The notes below the pieces were generated by a model that was not told where the DNA came from, made no database searches, and worked only from the letters and a program-made list of their open reading frames with translations. Below, in pieces: positions 56,748 to 64,000 of a DNA stretch of 64,000 nt. A program made the translations under genes and the position numbers. Origin of the DNA: Sodiomyces alkalinus F11 (Eukaryota; Ascomycota; Sordariomycetes; Glomerellales; Plectosphaerellaceae); NCBI RefSeq assembly GCF_003711515.1, contig NW_021167082.1, positions 2,597,691 to 2,661,690 on the forward strand. The letters are read 5' to 3'. How positions within the stretch are numbered: the first letter of the stretch is position 1; the number at the start of each line of letters is the position of its first letter.

Positions 56748-57025
56748 AGGGGCACTTAAATGGTCAACTTAGTAGAGCAGAAATCACGTGTGTGTGTATT
56801 GTGTGAAGTTATATCTGGGAGAGTCTCTTATGCCCTTAATGTGGGTGGTGAAGACTCTGTTATGGGTACTATATCATTTAGATCCTATCTGGTCTTTTCC
56901 GGTATCCACCCTTATTATATCCTAATACCCGAAGTCCCTGATATCCGGAGCCCTTAGTTATACAGTGGATCCCCCCTAGATCCCCTATAGACTATATCGT
57001 GGTCCTGCCTATACGATATACACCC
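56748..57025 (-). repeat. Copia LTR, minus-oriented
   Basis: Inverted repeat of 53588-53875. It is far less RIPed around 56760-56860 (GTGTGTGTATTGTGTGAAG), which leaves a spurious open frame 56760-56957. It is the 3' LTR of the minus-strand RT/RNase H half that follows. Confidence 0.75.
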
Positions 57026-57169
57026 TTAGTTAAGGTGGGTCTTCCTAGGTTAACTGACTAATTAGAGGCTTCGGTTTAAACCAAACGCTCTTAACTTGTC
57101 TATCGTAAAATTAATAGTTAAGGGAAAACGCCCTCGTCAAAGAGATCTAAATCCGCCCTATTTAACCGT

Positions 57170-58060
57170 TTAATTTAATTCTATCTTAATTGGTTCCTCG
57201 ATCCTAATTAGTCGGATCTAATTAATTAGATCTATATCTATCGGATCTGCTACGCCCTCGGGGGCCTTCGTTACGGCCGCTTTAGCGCGTTCAATCTCTT
57301 CGTGTAGCTATTTAGACTACTCGATACGGTCCTTTTAATCCGTTAAATTAAGCTGTTGCTGTAGTCTTTTAATTCCTGCCTCCGGTAGTGCCTTCGTTAA
57401 ACCGTCCGCGATTATCTCCTTCGTGTTAACGTACGTGACCTTAAAGAGGCCCTGCTATACTAACTAACGCGCTTACTAGTTATGAATATCGACGTGCCAT
57501 AGCCTTGTTTGCAGGCGTTATACCTTCTTATTAACGAGGTTAATAGTCTATTAATTATTATAGTATAGCGATCGCTATTATTAGTCTAGCCGAAGCTCTA
57601 AATCTCTTAATATTCGGCCAACGAATAGCGTCTCCTTAGCTGCCTTAGTATGAGCGAGTAGTTCCGACTCTATTAATAACGTCGTGACCATTAGTTATTT
57701 ACCCGCCTTTTAGTTAACGGTGCCGCCGAAAACCTTTATCGTATATCCTTATAAGCTCTTACGGTCTGGATTATCCTTAAAGGACGCGTTGCTTACTGTC
57801 AAGAAGAGTGTATCCCCACCGAATTCTAAGTAGTGGTATCTTATATAGTATAGGAATAGAAGCACTTATTAAGCCCTTTTAAGGTGGTTAGAGGAGGGGT
57901 TAACGTTATATTAGGAAAGCTTCGAGTAGGTAAACACGATATCGGGTCTCGTCACGATAGCGGCATATAGGATAGAACCGATTATTCCCTAATACTAACG
58001 GACCTTAGGAATTAACACGCGGGTACCGTCTTAGGGTATTACCGGCTCTATAGATCCTAG
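57170..58060 (-). pseudogene. Copia RT C-terminus and RNase H
   Basis: Read leftward from about 58040: GIIGSILYAAIVTRPDIVFT (RT connection, about 57990-57930), then VSNASFKDNPDRKSLQGY-like RNase H (about 57810-57755). Then LLIESELLAHTKAAKE (relict of the TEAE motif, about 57680-57630), LQTRLWHVDIHN (about 57510-57475) and IIADGLTKALP (about 57410-57375). This is the expected end of a copia polyprotein just before its 3' LTR. The RT core is missing, cut at about 58060. Confidence 0.85.
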
Positions 58061-58086
58061 GACTTTTAGTGGTTTTCGGCAGAGTA

Positions 58087-58588
58087 TATTATTACGGCCA
58101 ATAAAACAAGGCCCGAGGACTGGCCTACTACGGAACCCTAAGCCTTAGGTACGAACATAGCAAAGGCAGGATAAGCGGATTCAGAGGATCACGTGCGAAG
58201 ACACGTGACCACTAGATCGAAGGACGTAATAGATAATCCCTATAATCCGGATAGATCATCCAGAATAATCTACGATCCTGGGGGGATTATAACAGAAGAA
58301 TATCGATCCAGGGAGTAGGAACGTATATATATACCAGAGTATCTTAGGTCTTACTTCTACTAGAGAATAAGATATCGATTAATCTAAGTCTTTACCTAGA
58401 CTACTATTCTACGCTTAAACCTACCTTATAAAGAAGACGCCTAGTCTTTACGACGTAACTACGACCAGACCACTACGAACGATACTTACTGCTCTTTAGT
58501 TAACATCCTCTTCTTATTTTAAACTAAAACCTTAACGCTAGTCCCCTATCGTCCGCTATACTATAGAGGACAGGAAACCGTCGTAATA
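58087..58588 (+). repeat. Gypsy C 5' LTR (boundaries inferred)
   Basis: It begins TATTATTACGG (from TGTTATTACGG) right where copia coding ends, and ends CGTAATA before TTTTGATCGATCC. The latter matches TTTTAATCGCTC inside the gypsy A 5' LTR. A TATATATATA box lies near 58326-58336. CA/TG are commoner at 58100-58340 than in the coding part. The right-hand copy is not in the window, so the ends are unconfirmed. Confidence 0.55.
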
Positions 58589-58658
58589 TTTTGATCGATC
58601 CTACTCGGTAAGTAGACCTTAACACCTAATAAGTAGTACTCTCTCGATAGAAGGTAAT

Positions 58659-61600
58659 ATATCGAATAATGCTATTACCACGGGCAACGCTGCTAGTAAC
58701 GCTAGAACGACGGCCACCACGGCCGCCGACCTAATATAAGCCATACGCAATTAAATTACATAACTCTATTAAGAGAACCAGTAACTCCGAGCTTAGATTA
58801 AGGCACCATATCCTAGCAACCTAAGGTATAAATACCCAGAGCCACCTAAGTACGATAAGACTCGGGGATAGCTATAAGGCTTCCTAACCTATCTCCGGGG
58901 TATTTCTTATTCTATAGGGATACCCTTAACAGGGAGGAGGGGAAAGTTCTCTACGCTATAGCACTCCTTATAGGAGATGCCTATAGGTGGTTTAAGCCTA
59001 TGCACAGGGACTATTTAGAGCACTTTAATAATTCTACTAAGAGGGAGGACGATACTACGGCTATCTTGGGCGACTTTAAGGTCTTCGCTTAGCGACTCGG
59101 CGGTATCTTTAGGTAACCCGATAAGAAAAGGGTCGTTACCTAATAACCTAAAAAGCTTTAATAGACTAAGTCGGCAGCCGACTATACCGCTAAGTTCTAA
59201 CAGATCGCGTCGAAGCTTAACTATAATAACGAACCCCTTATAGACTAATACTATTATAGACTTAAAGACGAAGTTAAAGATAAACTGTATAAGCTTAACC
59301 GCCCGGACGACTTTAGCACGTTTATAGCTATAGCTATTCGGATCGATAACCGATAATTTAAATAATAAATAGAAAAACGCTAGGGCTCGAATACCACGAT
59401 ACACGCTACTTACTATAAGAGGAACTAAGCTAATATTAATAGAAAGCAGCTATACCTACGCTAATTCGGGAGCACCTTATATAGATACTATAGTAGTCCT
59501 ATAAAGCTTAATAATATTAACCGATTAAGTAATAGGCAGGGCAGGAAAGATATAAGTAAAGTTAAATACTATAATTACGATAAAACAGGCCACTTCGCGC
59601 GTAATTATTAATACCTAAGAGAGAGCGATCGTAATAATAGGCTAATACGATCGGAAGAGAGAAACCCTAGAAGGAAATTAACGCTATCGGACACCTAGAA
59701 ATTTATAGGGACGAAACACTATACGCTAACCTCTATTAAATAACCTACTACGATAACTATTATCTAGTATATTAATTAGAGAAAGATAGAGCTAGATACT
59801 ACCCTAAAAGACCCTAGAATATACTCGCTATAGTATCTAATAACGAGTACGATAACGACTATAGCCTTTAAATCCCCGACTATAATAATAATAAACTAGC
59901 TTTATAAACTACCGTGGAAATCCTTTAAGAACACGGAGAGATAAAAGAAGAAGCTAAAAGACAGAAGCAGATCTTAGAGATCTAGAAGAAATAGGAAGTC
60001 TACACGAATACTAGTAATAAAGGCTTTAGCCCCCTTTAGGAAATAGGACTTACTCCCGAAGAGAAACACTAACTTAAGAAAGAAGATTATACACGTTACG
60101 TATAGGAGGAAATCGCTAAACTCGAAGAATAAGATTAGGAAACGGAGTCTGATAAAGTTCCGGATAATAACACGAACTTCTAGTATTAACTTATAAAAAT
60201 AGCCGACCTAATCGAAGAAAAAGCTATCTAGCTACGGATACTCGACTAGCTTATAGAAGAACCCCTTAAATAAACCCACTAAGACCGTTTTACTAAACTT
60301 AGCTTCAATAACGCCTACTATAAAGCACCTACGAATACTAGCGAAGAATAGTAATAAACCGTATATTAACGACCTTACTATATTTAGGAAGACTAAGACA
60401 CTTTTACCGGCCTAATAATAAGCCTATAAGGATCGGACGATTAACTACCCGAGTACTAAACGTATAAGAAAGGATAAATAATACACGCCGACTATCTAGA
60501 CTATAGCCTAATCCTTTAGGCTAATTATATTAAGGATGTATATCCTACGAATAAGGAATATAAACAGGCTAATAACTTCTAGCCACGGAATAAAGAACGA
60601 ACCCTAGAAGATAGAGTCTATTTAAAGAGATAACGTAACGACTAGGGTATCACGGAAACTAGGGATAAAGGACACGAAATTCGGCTTTAACTACCTAGAT
60701 ATAACTACTACGAATACCGGTTAGACGAATATAAAACTATTAGCTATATAGTACACGTTACCGGGAAAATCCGATAACTAGAATAAGACTAAGAAGCTTA
60801 GGAATCACGCTTCTAGGCCCTTGATAAACGCCTATAATAGATAAAGTAGCTCTTAATCTAGTATAGGTTCTTAGATAAAAAGATATCTCTCGAACACCGA
60901 GCTAAACAGGTAAAAAACTAAGAGTATACTATTATAAGGAGCACGCGAGAGGCATTTAATAGATATACTCTATAACACGTAGTAGTATAGGGCACTACTA
61001 TATTAGAATATAACTCGATAAATATAAGATAAACGCACTATTAGATATAAGCGTAGCAGGAAACTTTATCTTACTAGTAGCCGTAAGAAAGTTCTTTATA
61101 CCCTAGGTTAGAAAACACCTAGAAAACGAGTAAAAAAATACTCTGTATACAGGAAAGAACTAGTCCTAAGAAGAAGTTATTATTAGCTAGGAGACTATAC
61201 ACCTTTAAGTTAAAATTTAGAATAAGACTAAAGTAATAAAGTTCGATTTTATATAATATAGGCTATAAGGACGTTATCCTTAGTAAGCTATAGTTTAATA
61301 AGTAGAAACCCGATATAGACTAAAAGCTTAGCTAGCTTTAGTAAAGATTAGAGAGTAAGTAGAAGACTATAAAGAAAACCTTACCTAATCCCGATATCTG
61401 TTAAAAACAGCAGAAAGACTTACCGATAAAGGAACCTTAGGAAGACTTAAATAGCCGCTAAAAGTCAGGGACTAAGGCGAGAAAAGACCGAAAAACGTTT
61501 GATAATAGTGACGGCACGATAACCAACGCGTAATACATATTATTAAAGGAATCTATTAGATTATCTAAGTAGAGAAAGGACTCGTAGAAGGCGATTATGA

Positions 61601-64000
61601 TAGACTCGCTAAGGTATTACCAGAATACCGTAAATACGGAAAGCTATTTACCGAAAATCTAGAGACTGGATTACCGAAATATCGATACTACGATTATAAG
61701 ATACCCCTTAAGAAGGGTATATAACCGAAATTCTTTCTAATCTACGGACTAAATTAAAAGGAATTAGATACCTTAGAAGAATATCTTAAAGAAATACTAG
61801 TAAAAGGCTATATTAGAGTATTATAGTTACTAGCAGGATACCCTATCCTATTTATACTAAAGAAAAACGGCAAGCTACGGCTATATATCGACTATCGATA
61901 ACCTAACGATATAACTATTAAGAACCGCTACCCACTACCTCTTACCTCGGAGATACGAGATTAGCTAGTTAAGGTATAATAGTTTATAGCACTCGACTTA
62001 AAAGGAGCCTATAACTTAATTAGGATTAAGGAAGGAGAAGAGTGGAAATAGTATTCCGAATAAAATAAGGGTACTTCGAATACCTTATTATGCCCTTTAG
62101 ATTAACTAATACGCCGGTATTATTCTAAACGCTTATTAACGATATCCTAAGGAAGTATCTAGACTATTTCGTTATAGTATACCTAAATAATATCCTTATA
62201 TTCTCTAAAACACTCGAAGAACACCGATAACACGTTCACACGATCCTATAACTCCTATAAAACGCTGACCTACTAGTTCAACCAGGAAAGATATAATTTT
62301 ACACGTAAGAAGTTAACTTTTTAGGGTACACGATACGACCTAATAAAGTCTATATAGATAAGGCGAAAATCTAATATATCTCTAAATAGCTATAGCCGTA
62401 GAACGTTCGCGATATTCAGTCTTTCCTCGGACTTATTAACTACTATTAACGGTTTATTAAGGATTATAGTAAGATTACGATCCCCCTAACTAAAGTAACT
62501 AAAAAAGGCCTTGACTTTAAGTAAAACGAAAGAATAGAAGAAGTATTCTAAGCCCTTAAAGGAAGGGTCACTAGTAAACCTATCTTAGTAATACTAAACC
62601 CCGATAAAGAATATAAACTCAAAATAAACGTATCCGACTAGGCTCTAGGGGTATAAGTCGGATAATATAACGTAGAAGGAAGACTATATCCTGTAGCCTT
62701 TATATCTAAAAAAACCTAGTAAACTAGAACTTAATTATTAGATCCACGATAAAGAGCTAATAGCTATTATCGAAGCCTTTAAGGAATAAAGACCGTATCT
62801 ATCAGGAATCAAACACCCGGTATAGGTCTACACGGATTATAAGAACCTTATATAATTCACTATTACTAAGGTTCTTAATAAACGATAGATCCGATAGGCA
62901 GAATTCCTATCCGAATTTAACTTCTATATTTAATATATAAAAGGGAGCGAAAATAGTCGCGTAGACGCACTTAGCCGACTAGGAATACCTAATAAATCAC
63001 CTAAACTATAAGCTATACTCTAATAGGAAGGAGAAGCTCTTATCCTTAAACACAGAGAAATAAACAGTATAGATCGAATAACAAACACCATGTTTAAAGA
63101 ACTATACGCCTCACTAATATATAGATATTAAGGAGTTTATAAGACCTACCGCCGATTACGATAATAATACGGCTATACAGGAACTAAAGAACGAGTCAGG
63201 GACTTTATTCGTAACTATAATATTTACTAGAAAGTAAGGAGTAGCCGATATATACCTTACGGACTACTAAAGCCACTACTAGTAGTAAATAGACCTTAGG
63301 AGTCGATCACGATAGACTTCGTGACAGGATTTCCGATATCTAAAGATCCAGTAATAAGAATCGCCTGTAACGGCGTATTCGTAATCGTCGACCGATTTAT
63401 AAAATACACTCTTTATATTCTATATATTAAAAACACTATAGTAGAGAAATTAGCTTATATCTTCCTCGACCGCCTAATCCGGGATCACGGTATACTATAT
63501 AAGATTATTATAGATAGAGATAAATTATTTACTAGTAATTTCTGGAAAATAGTTATAAGCTAGCTAGGGGTAAAATATAAGTACTTAATAGTGTTTTACC
63601 CTATAACCGACGGATAAGCTAAAATTATAAACTAAATCCTAGAATAATACTTACGATACTATATAGAATACGAGTAAGATAATTAGGTGTAGTACCTACC
63701 GCTTATATAATTCGTATATAATAGCTTCTTAAACGAGTTAATAAAGAAAATACCGTTTAAAGCAAACTACGGATATAACCCGATAGTATTTAGGAAACCT
63801 TTAGAAGGACTAGATACGCTAAAAGCAATAAAAATAGTTAAAAGTATAAAGAAACTACACGAAGAACTACGAACCGATCTAGAGATAGTTAGAATACGAA
63901 TAGATAAGTACACGAATTAATTAAGGATTAAGGGACTAACCCTTTTAAGGGGGGACCGCGTCTACCTTATTCGTAAAAATATAAGAATATAACGACTAAG
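58659..64000 (+). pseudogene. Gypsy C gag-pol, RIP-degraded, incomplete at window edge
   Basis: The frame starts near 58659 with ATA, probably a mutated ATG (S-N-N-A-I-T-T-G-N-A-A). The gag capsid domain is about 58830-59420 (YFLFYRDTLNREEGKVLYAI, LIGDAYRWFKPM). A CCHC relict (YYNYDKTGHFARNY) lies at about 59565-59610. A Gln/Glu/Lys-rich linker of about 400 codons follows (59900-60950). Protease is about 61020-61120, with the DTGA box reading DISVA. RT is about 61780-62330 (LRLYIDYRQPND; LDLKGAYNLIRI; the YLDD box reads YLNN near 62175). RNase H is about 62560-62990. The integrase zinc region is about 63130-63230 and its core starts near 63300 (TIDFVTGFPISKD; IIDRDKLFTSNFW near 63500-63540). 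The open stretch 63321-63563 is part of it. Dead copy. Confidence 0.88.

Larger units (their letters stand above)
58087..64000 (+). mobile_element. Gypsy C: Ty3/gypsy retrotransposon, 3' end outside the window
   Basis: 5' LTR (58087-58588), primer-binding region, gag and nearly all of pol read on the plus strand. The 3' LTR lies beyond the right edge. It has the same primer-site sequence as gypsy A but clearly different gag and linker sequence. Confidence 0.88.

Noticed and set aside
56760..56957. 65-residue open frame
   Set aside because: It lies inside the minus-oriented copia LTR and is open only because that part escaped RIP.
59015..59404. 129-residue minus-strand ORF
   Set aside because: It lies exactly opposite the gypsy C gag domain, which reads better on the plus strand. 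RIP stops do not appear on this antisense frame.
1..64000. tRNA, rRNA, CRISPR arrays, bacterial operons or a biosynthetic cluster
   Set aside because: No such structure was seen. Spliced gene structure, LINEs and RIP indicate a filamentous fungus.

Overview
The window looks like a repeat block from a filamentous ascomycete (Pezizomycotina). Nearly all of it is transposable-element sequence in which CpA and TpG are strikingly scarce, while CpG, TpA and the stop codons TAA/TAG are common. Element reading frames are otherwise continuous, but they are peppered with TAA/TAG (from CAA, CAG, TGG) and almost never TGA (which would need CGA to change in a CpG context). That pattern is the signature of repeat-induced point mutation (RIP). 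It is why almost no long open reading frame survives and why most apparent ORFs are antisense shadows. The domain calls below come from reading through these stops and mentally allowing CpA->TpA / TpG->TpA reversals.

Layout. 1-2425: broken pieces of a gypsy element, a MULE-type transposase remnant and LTR-like sequence, apparently rearranged by an inversion. 2430-4790: an island of normal composition holding the one intact host gene, a two-exon minus-strand gene (2861-4259). 4800-16118: a copia element (plus strand) interrupted by a 9.04-kb chromodomain gypsy element (gypsy A, 5370-14411, minus strand, 352-bp LTRs, CAGAA target duplication). 16119-24015: two minus-strand Tad-like LINEs. 24018-27380: two plus-strand LINE 3' fragments of another Tad-like family. 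27385-29600: a copia/gag-like remnant with an imperfect repeat tract, a strong hairpin and C/G homopolymers. 29600-31132: T-rich low-complexity DNA.

31133-53159 is a nest. A 6.6-kb minus-strand LINE (LINE D) sits between 13-bp target duplications. It is split by a 15.4-kb LTR element (element B, 36271-51678), which itself carries a young 1.07-kb LINE tail (LINE F, 43857-44928) with its own 11-bp duplication. Element B has a Ty3/gypsy gag-pol and, downstream, a second coding block of about 1,500 codons in one reading frame that contains a Ulp1/C48-type cysteine protease domain. I consider this the most notable content of the window. 53173-58060: T-rich DNA, then two halves of a copia family facing each other. 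58087-64000: the 5' LTR and most of the gag-pol of a third gypsy element (gypsy C), which runs off the window.

Apart from the island gene nothing here looks functional. The elements' genes are ordinary retrotransposition modules (gag, protease, reverse transcriptase, RNase H, integrase/chromodomain; LINE ORF1, endonuclease, RT) plus two unusual accessory blocks: the Ulp1-like ORF of element B and an apparent antisense ORF in gypsy A. Boundaries of degraded elements are approximate (tens of bases) unless a target duplication is given.
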